Below are positions 1 to 64,000 of a DNA stretch of 64,000 bases, in pieces; within the stretch, counting starts at the first letter, position 1, and the number at the start of each line of letters is the position of its first letter. The stretch is from Podocnemis expansa (lineage: Eukaryota > Chordata > Testudines > Podocnemididae), in the NCBI GenBank assembly GCA_007922195.1, contig ML681997.1, forward strand, positions 13,578,912-13,642,911, read 5' to 3'. The notes below the pieces were generated by a model. It did no database searches and was not told where the DNA came from. It worked only from the letters and a program-made list of their open reading frames with translations. The translations under genes and the position numbers were made by a program.

Positions 1-52456
<52,456 letters not shown>

Positions 52457-54534
52457 TCAGACACCAGAGATTATGTTAATCGAAACAAAATGGTGGTATT
52501 ACGCTCATCTAATGGGGGATGGGTGGAACATTATATGTTATTTACTCTATAAGTAGCCAGAGGATAAACAGTAAAAGCTGACATGGTTATTCTAAATATC
52601 CCTTTGAAGTCATTACAACTGTTCTTGGGCTGAAAATTTAGCACAAAGGTGAATGTGTGCAAGACTGGTGCTTAACATTCCACCGAAGAAGTTAAATGCA
52701 CAAACCTATCAAGTTGGTACTCGTCAGTTTTCTTCTAACCTTTATTACCAAGGTATTTTCAAAAGGAAAACATGTATAAAGCCACAGAGATCTAAAAAGT
52801 TAGGATTCTAACATATTATAGCAGTATGCACTCATACCAACTGCCACAGCTACATATTTACACCAGCCAAGAAAATGCTGCCTTATCTTTTGAGACTTTT
52901 CTATTTTGTGTCATCTTTGTATTCAAATCTTATTTTATTTCTTACTTTACAAGCAGAAAACACAACTAAATTTACTTTAAGTTAGGTTTTTCCCCCAATA
53001 ATTTTGGTTCAGATCTTTTTCCTTTGAGCACGTGAAAGAGAGCACTCCTGCGGATTAGCTGTATAATTATATGTTCGGATTTTCAGGTTTGGGATTTTTT
53101 AAACAAGTTTTGAAAAAATAAGCAAAATCTAGTTTTAAACAAATTTGCATCCTGTTCAATAAAGTTATTGCATATGTCACTTCTTGTATTTTATTTAAAC
53201 ACTGTAAAGACAACACCATCAGTTGAGGTGGATATGTACATTTTCCACTCAATTAATGTAATACATTTCCATCTAAATTTCTTCTTAATTAGGAGAAAGG
53301 TGCTTATTCCTTTTTAATTAACAAAGGTTATATTATTATCTAAAAACTATGCTCTAGAAATACCTACAGCTGAAAATCTTTATTCAAAGGAGTAACCCCA
53401 GTGACTTCACATGACATTACTTGCACTCAAATATAATTTTCAAAATAGCTGAATAAACTATAAGCAAAATAAATTGTTTCTATGTTCAATTTTTACATGT
53501 TCTTTAATAGTTTTGAAAAATTTAATAAGGTTACTGACACACTCTGCTCTATATTTAGGATTATTTTCCGTTTTCCAACTTGACCTGAACTCTTACGGGA
53601 AAAACTAGATCAGTCAACGAAAAGCACATCAATATAAGCCTCTGTAATATCTATGCATATCTGCAAAAATGAACAAACCACCAAAGCTGGCAAAGCTATA
53701 CTTTTTCTGTACATCTATCAATCAATCAATCAGCTGTTGGGGAGATAAACCCCCTCCCTCTTTCCACAGGTACACAGGTACTAGCTCCTACAACCCCACT
53801 GTAAAATGGCTTTACCCATTTGCTTTTAAGCAAACAGAGGCAACTACAGTTTCATGAGAATTTTAGGATTAAAACAAAAGACTGGGGTTTTTTTGTGAAC
53901 AATATTGTAACTGTTTGCTGGAATTTTTTCTCCCATGCTGATGTCAAACATGTTGATAACATTCCTATCAGAAGATAAACCCACAGCTTTTTTTCTTTTT
54001 CTTGGCTTAAGTTGCAACCAAGAAAATATGCCCTCCAAAATTATGCCAACATGTTGATTGGAAACAAACATTCTGTTTAGAGGTATGTCTATGTATCATA
54101 TGATATCCTATGTCACTATAACCTGCTGAAGAAAGCAGAAGTTATTGCTTAGATATGGAAAAATAATGGTTTTGCCTCAGGCTACGTCACTAGTATTGTG
54201 GTATCTCGTGAAAAAAAAAATCTGTAAGTAATGTGGGTCACCACTGTATGTAAATAAAGTCAGTTCCAAAACAAAAATGATCCTTACTGCTGAGACAATT
54301 TTAACTACCATGTTACCGAATGGGTGTTATTACTCTTAGTCAAACCAGGAAGTTACTATCCTAGTTAAAATTATACTAGAGTTTCCAATTACCATACATG
54401 AAAATGCCTTCTGAACAACTGATATTGCACACACAGAAGTAAAACTCAGGAGCACCCCTCAAGCTCCAATACATTTTTACATCTCCCTGCCAAGCCCAAA
54501 CAATTAATACACATTATCAATACCTCCTTCTAGC

Positions 54535-54765
54535 TCTTATATAGTGCTTCTTCCACCACTATTATCTCAAAGCTCTTCACAATCTTTAATGTATTTATCC
54601 TCAGAAAACCCCAAGGGAGAGCATTGCTTTTATCCCTATTGGACAGATGTGGCAGCAGAGAGACTAAGTGACATGCCCAGGGTCACACAGGAAGTCTGTG
54701 GCAAAATGGGGAATTGAACTCCACTCTCAAATCTTAGGCTTTTGCCCTAGCCATTGGACCATGTA
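54535..54765 (-). repeat. MIR/CORE-SINE-like composite
   Basis: TATATAGTGCTTCTTCCACC, AAAGCTCTTCACAATCTTTA, CAGAGAGACTAAGTGACATG, CAGGGTCACACAGGAAGTC and TGAACTCCACTCTC lie in order. Confidence 0.6.
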
Positions 54766-55359
54766 ACATGTGACGAAGACCCAAGATAAGAGATGGACAG
54801 ACACAGACATAGACACACGGGATTACTCACACATGAAAGCTGAATACATTCTTTTTTATTTGTATTGCAGTAGCACCTAGAAGCTCCAGTCCTTGACCAG
54901 AACACCATCTTGCTGGGTGCTATACAAATACAAAATAATGATTCATGCCTTAAAAATGTTGTGGACTTTATCTCTTTACTGTGACTCATTCCTTCCATAA
55001 GCCCAGTTTCATGATTCTTTACCCCTGATGTAAATAATTTGCGATGACAGAAAAGAGGGGACGCCATATGTGTATGAAATGAAGACAACTCTGGGCCTAA
55101 AGCAAAGGATACAGGAGAAAGTTACAGATGCCTCAGGACCAGTGCTTTAATACAGACTTCACCTACTTCCACCGGTTGTCACATGAGCCACCCCAACCCA
55201 TCCTACCCTCCAGGACAATGTGGTTTCACAACTCCAAAAGACAGCCCAACTGTACATACAGGATATACCGCTATGATCTTGGGAAACAAGCAAGGAACCT
55301 GTCTTTCAAGGTGACTTGTGCTCACTACCCATCAGATATCCCTTCACCAAGATTTAAAG

Positions 55360-55548
55360 CAGGGGTCTCAAACTCAAATCACCATGAGGGCCACATGAAG
55401 ACTAGTATGTTAGCCCAAGGGCCGCACCACTGAAACCTTTTTCATACAACAATACTGCAAATACGAGTAACAATAGTGTCATTCCGGGCTGCAGGAAATA
55501 CCTTTGGGGGCTGCATGTGGCCCACAGGCCACATGTTTGAGACTCCTG
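55360..55548. mobile_element. hAT-like MITE with perfect 8-bp target duplication
   Basis: The ends are CAGGGGTCTCAAACTC and GTTTGAGACTCCTG. The flanks are identical, ATTTAAAG at 55352-55359 and 55549-55556. The element is 189 bp and non-coding, and is the best-preserved insertion of this class in the window. Confidence 0.9.
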
Positions 55549-56599
55549 ATTTAAAGCATATTCTAGTGTGGCAAGGCAGGGAAGCAGATGTTAAATTGTT
55601 CAAGGTGATTCCTAGCAAGAAATCCTGCAACTCAATCTTCTTGGCACTTGTTAAAAGTCTGCACTGCCTTGACTACATTAGAGTTCTAGGACGCCAACTA
55701 TTCTTCTAACAGCAACACAGCATTAAATTCTAGAAAAGACAAACCCACTGCAGTTAATGGAATACATGGGTGCTCAGTACCTTGCAGGACTGGGAGGAGA
55801 ACGATGGGCCAAAATTAGGATGCAGATAGAAGTTTTGCTACTGATCTGAGATATTGCCTAACTCTGGAAGAGCCCATTTGACACAGGTTCTTGGCTGGAC
55901 CATTTATACTAAAAGGTTTCATACCACACCAGGAAGAAAAAGGTCAACGATGTTCTGGCTGGATGGTCCTCCAGCATCTAACACGACCAGCTACTTCCTG
56001 GTTCCTGGGGTAGCTGGAGCTTGGGCCATCACGGCCATCAATGGTGTCTGCAGAAATGGAGAACTCTTGGGCACAACGCTGGGCACGATCTGGTCAGAGC
56101 CAGCTTGCACTTATGGTATGCAACCCAGAAATTAGTGCAGTAAAGCTGTGATGATACCCCCACAAAAGAAGAAGAATCCTGAGGCACATTCCCTGCCAAA
56201 CTAAAGAAAGTCAAGACAGACTCCCTGTTGCACCAAGTTACATACACCCTGATTCTAGCTTGCACCAAGAGACAGTCCATGTAGAAGGGAGGCATAAGGA
56301 TTGCTGACATCGGGGGCCTGATTACGTTTCTCTGGTCATGGCCTTGATGTAAATTAGGGTAGCCTGGGGGTGCTGGAACTGACGACAGCTGGGTACAGTC
56401 CCCTAAGGCCCATACACTAGCTGAAAATTGCCATAGAGAGAAGAGATTTGCTTCACCCCATCACAGCTCCTACACAGAGAGGGGGTAGGTTGGCCGTAGG
56501 AGCTGACTCTCCTGACTTAGAATGGAGAAGTCTCCTCCATGGAGGCTGTACTCACATTCCACCCTCCTTATACCACACTCATGACAGAAGGGCAACAAA

Positions 56600-57305
56600 A
56601 ATAGCATGAATAATCTGGACCAGGGTCTCTAATGAGATACTAGGCAGCATCTCAGCAGCACAGTAGATGCAATCTACCTTGATTTTAGCAAAGCTTTAGA
56701 GACGGTCTCCAGTATTCCTGCTAGAAAATTGGGTTGGATGAATGGACCATAAGGTAGAGAGAAAGCCAGCTAGCTCATCGGGCTCAGGCAGTGATCAACA
56801 GCTCAATATCTAGTTGGCAGCTGATATCACGGAGTCAGGGATTAGTCCTGGACTCGTTTAGTTTAACATCTTCATTAATGATTTGATGATTGAATGGACA
56901 GCACCCTCAGCAAGTCAGCAGACAACGCTAAGCTGGGGGGAGTGGAAGAAACACTGAAGGGTAGGGACAAGATACAGCTTGACCTAGACAGATTGGATTG
57001 AGCTGATGAAATCTGATGAAGTTCAACATAGACAATTGCAGACCCCAGCACTGAGGAAGGAAGAATCCCATGCACTATCACAGACTGGGGACCGGCTGGC
57101 GAAGCAATGATTCTGCAGAAAAGGACCAGGCGGTTATAGTAGAGAAGCTGGATGTGAGTCAGCAGTGTGCCCTTGTCATCCAGAAAGATAACAGCATACA
57201 GAACTGCATTAGTAGGAGCACTGCCAACAGATAAAGGGAAGTGATTTTTCCCCTCTATTCCACACTGGTGAAGCTATATCTGGAGTATTGTGAAATACTG
57301 TGCCT
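56600..57305 (+). mobile_element. CR1 LINE fragment
   Basis: Landmarks are ATCTACCTTGATTTTAGCAA (YLDFSK, about 56675), TCTTCATTAATGATTTGATG (FINDL, about 56868), and an AVIVEKLDVSQQCALV-like block with a LYLEYC segment near 57275. It is more diverged than the other CR1 copies. There is no intact frame. Confidence 0.75.
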
Positions 57306-58139
57306 CATGGAGAAAATAGGAATTTTCTTGCTTTTACTTGAACCAAGCAAACAAAAAAACCAAAAACCCACCAAATGCTGTAAGCAGCAGCAACAAGAGT
57401 TTCTGAGATCTCGTCTATGTGAAAACTAAAGTGAAGTAACAAAAATGAGTTGTAATTCACACCTTTAGTTATATCCATGAAAACCTGCATTCGGTCACTT
57501 ATTTGGGAAGAGAAGTGGCCTACTCTGACACCCAGGGGTGTCACTCGCATTGGGCTTAAAGGGATCAAGCCCTGAGTCCCAGTGCCTGAGCCCCAGGTCC
57601 ACTGCCAGGCCAGCCATGGCAGCAGTGGCACATAAGCCCCGAGTCCCAGTGCACCACGCCCCGACTCTTTTCCAGGGCCAGCAGCAGTCCTGCTGACACC
57701 CCTTAACTTAAAGGGAAATAGGTCTTACTTTCAGTGTGACAGTAACCTTAAGTGCTGAAGGCTGATTAGCTTCTGGTTTTGAGCAGAATGCTTCATACCC
57801 CACTCATGAGCAGGAGGGACTGGATCGGCTTCAAGTCTGACAGACCAGAGCCTGATCCAACTCCCAATTCAAATCAAGAGGAATCTTCCCACTGATCTCA
57901 CTGGGAGCTACTTCGCCCCCTAGCAGATAATCAATAAAGAGCAAGAACAGCCTCTTCAGTTTAAACAGCCATTTGCAGCAGAATTTTGGGAACCATCCCA
58001 AAATTGCTCAGAGCAGTCTCAAGTGTGTATCCCCAACTTCAGAACAGCTATATCATGTGCTCAGCCTGAGCAGGGCTTACAGGCTGTAGCCTGCTCTCCT
58101 TACTTTGCCTAACCACTGGAGCAGCCAGGTAAGGGGACC

Positions 58140-58600
58140 CTGAGGAGGCAGGGGGTCAGCCCGGGGGAGGCAGTGGCAGGAGCATGGGGTCGGGACGGCA
58201 GGGAGAAGTGGTGGCATTTCCCTGGGGTCAGGGACGGCGCAGAGGGAAGCGGCAGCATGGTCAGGCACAGGACGAGAGAAAGAGGCAGCATGGTCGGGGA
58301 AGCAGCGACATGGTCAAGGATGGCGCGGGGGTTAGTGGCAGCAGGATTGCAGGCAGCACCAGACAGAGTCACGGATGGCACAGGTGGAAGCGGCAGCATG
58401 ATCGGGGAAGGGACAGCATGGGTGGGGATGGTGCAATGGGAAATGGCAGCAGGGTTGAAGAAGGGGGTGCATGGTCAGGGAAGAGGCAGCATGATCAGGA
58501 TGGCACAGGAAGAAGCAGCGGTAGGGTTAGGGAACTGGCGGCAGGGTATCTGGGAGTCCAGGGAAGCCCGCAGCACATGGTGGGGAGGTTAGAGGGCCAG
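58140..58600 (+). repeat. Degenerate minisatellite in a GC-rich block
   Basis: Units of roughly 35-60 bp recur with variants of GGCAGCATGGTCAGG and ATGGCACAGG joined by AGAAGC or GAAGCGG stretches. Examples lie near 58250, 58285, 58305, 58395, 58470 and 58485. The repeat produces two long open frames on the plus strand (58173-58592 and 58184-58624) with no codon-level signal. The sequence after it (GGCTTATATGTGGATCAGCTTATA near 58676) resembles a repeat terminus. Confidence 0.65.
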
Positions 58601-61324
58601 AGGCTGTGGAAGGACCTCAGCTGACACGCAGATCATGCATTTTTGCTGGTTTTTAGGGCTTGAAAATGAGAGGGGGGCTTATATGTGGATCAGCTTATAC
58701 CTATGTATGGTACTTAAAATGGAAAAGCTGCTATCTGAATTTTCCCACAGTAAGATTTAAAACAAAAAACAAAAACAAAACCCCACAACAGAACATTTAA
58801 AACAATGCTAATTATATAGCAAAACTCCACATAAACCAGCTGTAAGCATTTTCCAAGAGGAGCAAAGAGATAACCAGGGCACTTAGCACTCCAAGTATCA
58901 TTTCTGTCCTACTCAGAAACAACAACAAAAACTGGGTTTCATCCTCCAAATGCGAGGGAGGGGGGACCACAGTTTGCAGGGAAGCTTAGAGCAAGACAGA
59001 GAGGAGGACAGACCCCCAGGGAGAGGATGCAGAAAGAAAAATTCAAAGTTTCTCCAGTTCCTATTTAGAGCCTGCTATCAATTCAAATCACTTTTCTTGT
59101 AGACAAAAGTGCTTTTCCCAATCACTAAATAACAACATTTCCCATGTTTTTGGAAGGATAACAGAGAACATGGATTAATACAATTGATTTTCTTATTTCT
59201 TTTCTGGAAATATAATCACTTCTTAATCATGTTACGTTGCTGTGTTTCTTCATCACAGTCTATAATACATCATTTTTAATTACTGAGAACTTACCATTTA
59301 CCTCAAATGAACAAGAAGTGAGAAAGGTACTGTAATTTTGATAAGCTCCCTAAAGCCTATGTTAGATGAAGGTGTATTTCCAAAACACATGTACCTAAAT
59401 CCTTGTGTGCCAGTCTGAAAGCTTCCACCAACACCCTGAAGCAGCCCTTTCTTTTACTGCAACTATCCATGCAGCCAAGGGGCATGCCTGTGGTCCTTGA
59501 AAATACTCACACTGCATTGGTCACATAGCCTCAGATCCTGAGCCTGCCAGGTTAGAACCATAAGTGGCTTAAAAATGTGGCTCTGCAGCACAGGAATCCA
59601 AAGTAGTGGAGTCCTCATGGAGGAAGATCCCATGCTGCAGAGAACAGATACTCTGTGCCACTTTTCTATGCACAGACAGCAGGGAGGACTCAGAAATTAT
59701 GCCGGGAAGCAAGCAGGGAAGAAACTGTGGGCCACAGACAGATTCAAAGTGAGATCCACAGGGTTACAAAGCCATACAGGGGGGACGCAGGGTGAGGGAG
59801 AGGTGGAAAAGTTGCTTGCACTTCCCCATAAGGTTTAATAGCAGTCACTGTTCTAGCTCTCTGTGTCGATCCAGACTCTGTATCTCCCCAGTCTTGACAC
59901 AGCATGCGCAGGCAAAGCCCTTCTACTTGAGCTTTATCCACAGGATCCAGATCTGTAACTCTGTCTTGCCAAAGCTGGGTGGCGTCATGACCCAGGAGAC
60001 AAATAAGGCTATAAGAAAGTTGTGGTGGTGTGTGGGTATTTTTTTTCTTTTGGACTCAAAAGTCATGGCCACAGTGTGCTAAAGCTACAGTGATATCAAA
60101 GAGCTGGGCGGGCCAAATCGGAGCGGCACTGTGATAGGGGCACCATTTCAGAGATGGAGGCAGCTTTCATTTGGAGATTCATAGAGCCACTTAGTCCCGT
60201 GTGAGCACCCACTGCAGAGATCAAGTCCCCCAGTGGAGGCAGCATGTGTTGGAGGGTGTAATTTTTGAGTCTTCATCTTCTGCTACACATCCAGCCCTGC
60301 TCTCCTACCCCTCAAGAGACCTAAAAGGGAGTTGCTGTCACAGCCCAGACTGGGCAGAAATGCACAGACCAGGCCCTCCAACCCAGCAGAAACACAGATT
60401 CTTCTTCCCCTTGTCCTTCCTTCCCCCCACATCACAGTTCTCTGCCAGGCCTGGCAGCCAGAGATTCATTTCTGCACCACCAGCCCTTGGATGCTGCCAC
60501 CAGCTTCTCCACAACTGGCCCCAGGAAGCCCCACAAAGAGCCTCCCCTGATAAGAATAACAGCCCAGTTTGAGCTGTATGAAGGCTAAGCTGGAGGTGGG
60601 AACTGAATTCCTCGCCACACCTAAATAGTGCCTCTGAGTTACTCACTAAAATTTAGCCCAGCTGCCCCCTCCAACTTGATACAGGGCAGTTGGGCTACAT
60701 TTAAGTGAGCAGTACTGCGAGTATAAAAGTTGCAGTCTGCAGCTTTCTTACAGCCTACGAGATAAAATAAATCCATGATGGCAGCTACTGTATACTGTTT
60801 GTTAGCGGATTGTCTGGTTCATGTCACTGGCACTCAGATAACATCAGCGCTCCAACACATGAATGCTCACTCTCAGTCAATTGCTTTCTGTGCTGAGCAG
60901 GTTACCCTGACGTCTAAGAGTTGTTTCCAGCATCCTGAGAAATGCTCAGAGTGAGAGACAGAGCAAAACAGTGACTGCCCCAGTAAGGAAACTGAAACAT
61001 CCTGGTGCCAGCCTTTAAAAAGGGATCACTAGATCATCTCAAAACCTCATGCTCTGGCTTGAAATGTGCTCACTTACTACTGCAACCAGCAACACCCAAA
61101 ATTCACCACACCAAGAGAGATCACCCACTGGATTCCTTTTCCCCAATTTGTTTATTATGTGCATGTGACAGCTTTTTGTGTACAGGTTACCTCACTGTTT
61201 CTCCAGTACCATCAGTTAAGCTCTACAATGGAGTTTTTATAATGGAAATGTGTCCAACTATGACATGACTTGTCTTTAATGGGATTCTGCATAGGCACAG
61301 GGGTATGAGCTAGACAGTAACCCA

Positions 61325-61469
61325 CTCCTTGACAAACACATGTTTCTGGTCACCATGGAAACCAGTTGTAGTTGCCTAGCTCCGTTGCAGAAATGTAATG
61401 GAGGAGTGCTCTCTGGCGACTCAAAGTAAAATTGCTGACGCCTAACTGTGAGCCAGTTTTGTCCACCCC
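61325..61469 (+). repeat. Unclassified dispersed repeat, copy 2
   Basis: This is the partner of 26722-26870 in the same orientation, with scattered substitutions and small indels. No terminal inverted repeat or target duplication is evident around either copy. Confidence 0.7.
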
Positions 61470-61929
61470 AGAGTAAACTACTTAGCCGATGAGAATTATG
61501 TATCTCCACTTCATGCCCAATACACAGGGCATGAGAGTTTATTTCAGGCCCAGCAATAAGGCCCAGTCTCAAGCTGCAGAGATTGATGCTTTCAACCCCA
61601 CCACAACCAAGAGGGCGGACACAAATAGATTCTGATGTAGGATTGAGGCGTTAGTATAGCACCCAGATTTATAGCAACCGGGAGGAGAAAAATATTTAAA
61701 AATACACCAATAAACTCACACAGGCACCACTAAAATATAACCGCAAACTTGCAGCACTTAGGCGAGGGATTCAGGGGTGGGTGCAGTGCCGGAAACTAGT
61801 TAAGCCATGACGTTGCAATAGAGCAGATTTGTAGCTGATAGCATCCCCATAAAAAGAAAGTGAAGCTTGTATTTTTTTTTTTTTACCTGTAGCCCTCTCG
61901 CCATGGATACAGAGTATTCGGAGCTCCTT

Positions 61930-62335
61930 ATGCTATTCTTTCCTATTCTGACTTGTGTTCCTTCCCTCTTGTTAACGTTAAATTGTGTTAAGCATCTGGT
62001 CACCATTAACCTTCTTAGCAAAGACGGAAGCAAAATAGGCATTAAACAACTCAACTTTCTTGATGTCATCCGTTATTAGCTTTCCATCCCTAAATACTTG
62101 TATTATTCTTTTGTATTTATGTTCTGTAAATTGTCCATGTTTCCACTGTCTATAGAATTAGTTTTTGATTGTCAGATCATTACAGAGCTCATGATGGTGC
62201 CATATTGGCCTCTTACTATTCTTCTAATCTTTTCTTTACGTGGGGACAGTTTGCTGTTGCACCTTTAATATTGTCTCTGAAAAAATTCCAGCTCTTGCAA
62301 ACTCTTTATTGCTTAGATTTTCTTCCTGAGAAAAG
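61930..62335 (-). mobile_element. CR1 LINE fragment, antisense (EN-RT linker region)
   Basis: The minus strand resembles the CR1 segment between the endonuclease and RT domains. The plus strand shows TTAGCAAAGACGGAAGCAAA, ATTGTCCATGTTTCCACTGT and ATATTGGCCTCTTACTATTC in consensus order with an internal deletion. It is an old fragment. Confidence 0.65.
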
Positions 62336-64000
62336 TTCTCTGAATCAGCAACCAAGTGCTTCATAAACATTAATAAATTTATCTTACCAAAACCCCTGCA
62401 AAAGCATTATCCCCATTTCGCAGCCAAGGAGCTGAGGCACAAATTTATTCAGGTCAAAAGCATCAACTAATTTTGGGTCCCCATAAGAGCTGATTTTATC
62501 AGAGTACTTAGCATCCCACACCAGTCCCAGGTTCCTTTCCCAGCCAGCCTCAGTTCTCCTGCCATAGCCCTCATCCCTAGTTCCTACTCCTAATGTACCC
62601 CTCCTTGGATGCCTCAAAGTATCTCAATCTATCACCCACGACATCTCAAGCTACAGGTCCAAACTCTCCATTTCCCAGCTTCTCATATCAGCCTCTGCCC
62701 AGCAAGTTCCAGTTTTCCCCTCCACTGCAGAACTTTATCTGATCCTCTCCTCCCCCTCCCTCATCACACTGGTTCTTAATCCCTGCTTCTACTATTCCCG
62801 CCCCCTCATCTCCCCACCAAACTCTCAGATCCAGCTTGTTTGTTTATTTTTGTAAAAATGGTTGGTTTTCAGCAAGATTTTTCAGCTGGTGAAAACTTAA
62901 TTCTTTTCATTTTCATGAAAACCAAACATACCGAAAGATTAAGAGGAACATCAGAAGTGGTTAAAAACACCCATTATATTTTTCAGAAAAGTTGGAGGAA
63001 AGTTGTTGTTTTCCCCCGAAATTCCTCCCAGGCGGGGGGGAGGGGGGGGGATTTGTTTCTTGACCAAAACATTTTTTATGGGAAATATTTTAACTTTTTT
63101 TTTTAAAGCCATGCAAAATTGCCCTTTTTACTACATAATTAAGAAGTGGATCGTGAAACCCTTACTCATGCTGCACAATACCCTACTCTTTGGGTAATCC
63201 CATTGGAATCAATAGGACTACTTGCAGAGTAAAGTACTAATCAAAAAGAGAATGGCAGAATTGGGCCCCTAGCTATCTCCAATAATCCAGGCTTCACCTC
63301 AAAATACAAGTTAAATCCAGTTTTTCCTTTTTACTAATGCTCAGAACCAAAACACATCTCATAATGACTTGCACTACAATTCTTACAATACTGTAGAAGT
63401 ATTTTAAATATTTCTAATCCTTTAAGTAGGTGTAGAAGATTTCTGGAAAGATTAAGTTCCTGCCTAGCAAACCAATTTAGTTTCAAGCTTTAAGGTTGCA
63501 ATCTTCTTCAAATGGTTGATTGCTAACAGTAAATCTAGACTACTGCACAAAATAAGTGAACACAGGTCAAAACAAAGCATACAACATGCCTTTATAATTG
63601 TGTAACAAAACAATAAAGCTTTTAATTGTTTAGACACTATTGTTGCCTAGAGACAATTCAACTAAAGAAACCTGCAAATATGAATCTACCACCTCACTAA
63701 ATAATTACTTGAGCAGCAGAATAATAGAGGATAGATTATGTGCAGTCACTGGGACTGTCATCTGTATCACATGAGGCTCTGATCAGGCCGTCAGCCAGCT
63801 ACTAAACAATCAGTGTTAGAGAGGGAAGAGACCTATTAGGTTATATATTCCATTCTCCTGACAAGGCCAGTGTGTTGTATGTGAACTAGAAATAATTAAT
63901 TCCCAATGACTCCTCCCCTGAAAACACACTTACAAACCAAGAAACCCTACAGTAAGCACACAGACCCAGAAGTTATAAATTAATAATACTGCTTCCAGTA

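Noticed and set aside
58173..58624. Two overlapping open frames of 139 and 146 codons
   Set aside because: They are produced by a G-rich tandem repeat lacking T-containing stops, not by coding selection.

Overview
This window is genomic DNA from an amniote, most likely a turtle. Crocodilians or other reptiles are less likely but not excluded. The evidence is a spliced vertebrate gene with long introns, together with CR1 LINE families, Penelope-like elements with short tails, hAT-type MITEs and MIR/CORE-SINE-like repeats in combinations I associate with turtle genomes. No prokaryotic-style gene organisation is present.

One gene fills the window. It is CEP170B (KIAA0284; the FHA-domain, microtubule- and centrosome-associated paralogue of CEP170), read on the minus strand. 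I reconstructed thirteen coding exons from 52423 down to 775. Every splice phase agrees, and the exons join into one open frame of 4356 nt (1452 codons). The first recovered exon (52334-52423) begins inside the FHA domain. The start-codon exon, about 35 residues by comparison with human, is not recognisable in the remaining 11.6 kb and probably lies beyond 64000. The last recovered exon (775-918) stops about 130 residues short of the expected C-terminus, so the terminal exons lie before position 1. The largest exon (14359-16128, 1770 nt) encodes most of the CEP170 C-terminal family domain. CEP170B-type rather than CEP170-type residues occur throughout, for example in the exon reading [15 protein letters not shown], the block [20 protein letters not shown] and the block [15 protein letters not shown].

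Two introns are unusual. The intron from 47235 to 42863 carries the full signature of a U12-type AT-AC (minor spliceosome) intron and interrupts the FHA-coding region. The intron after the last exon appears to start with GC instead of GT.

The rest of the sequence is intron. It holds several decayed CR1 LINEs on both strands, Penelope-like retroelement copies with GIY-YIG endonuclease coding sequence and tails resembling hammerhead ribozymes (often in inverted pairs), at least four hAT-like MITEs with recognisable 8-bp target duplications, several MIR-like SINE relics, a degenerate minisatellite, and an unclassified repeat present in two copies about 35 kb apart. I found no second protein-coding host gene, no tRNA or rRNA, and no CRISPR array.
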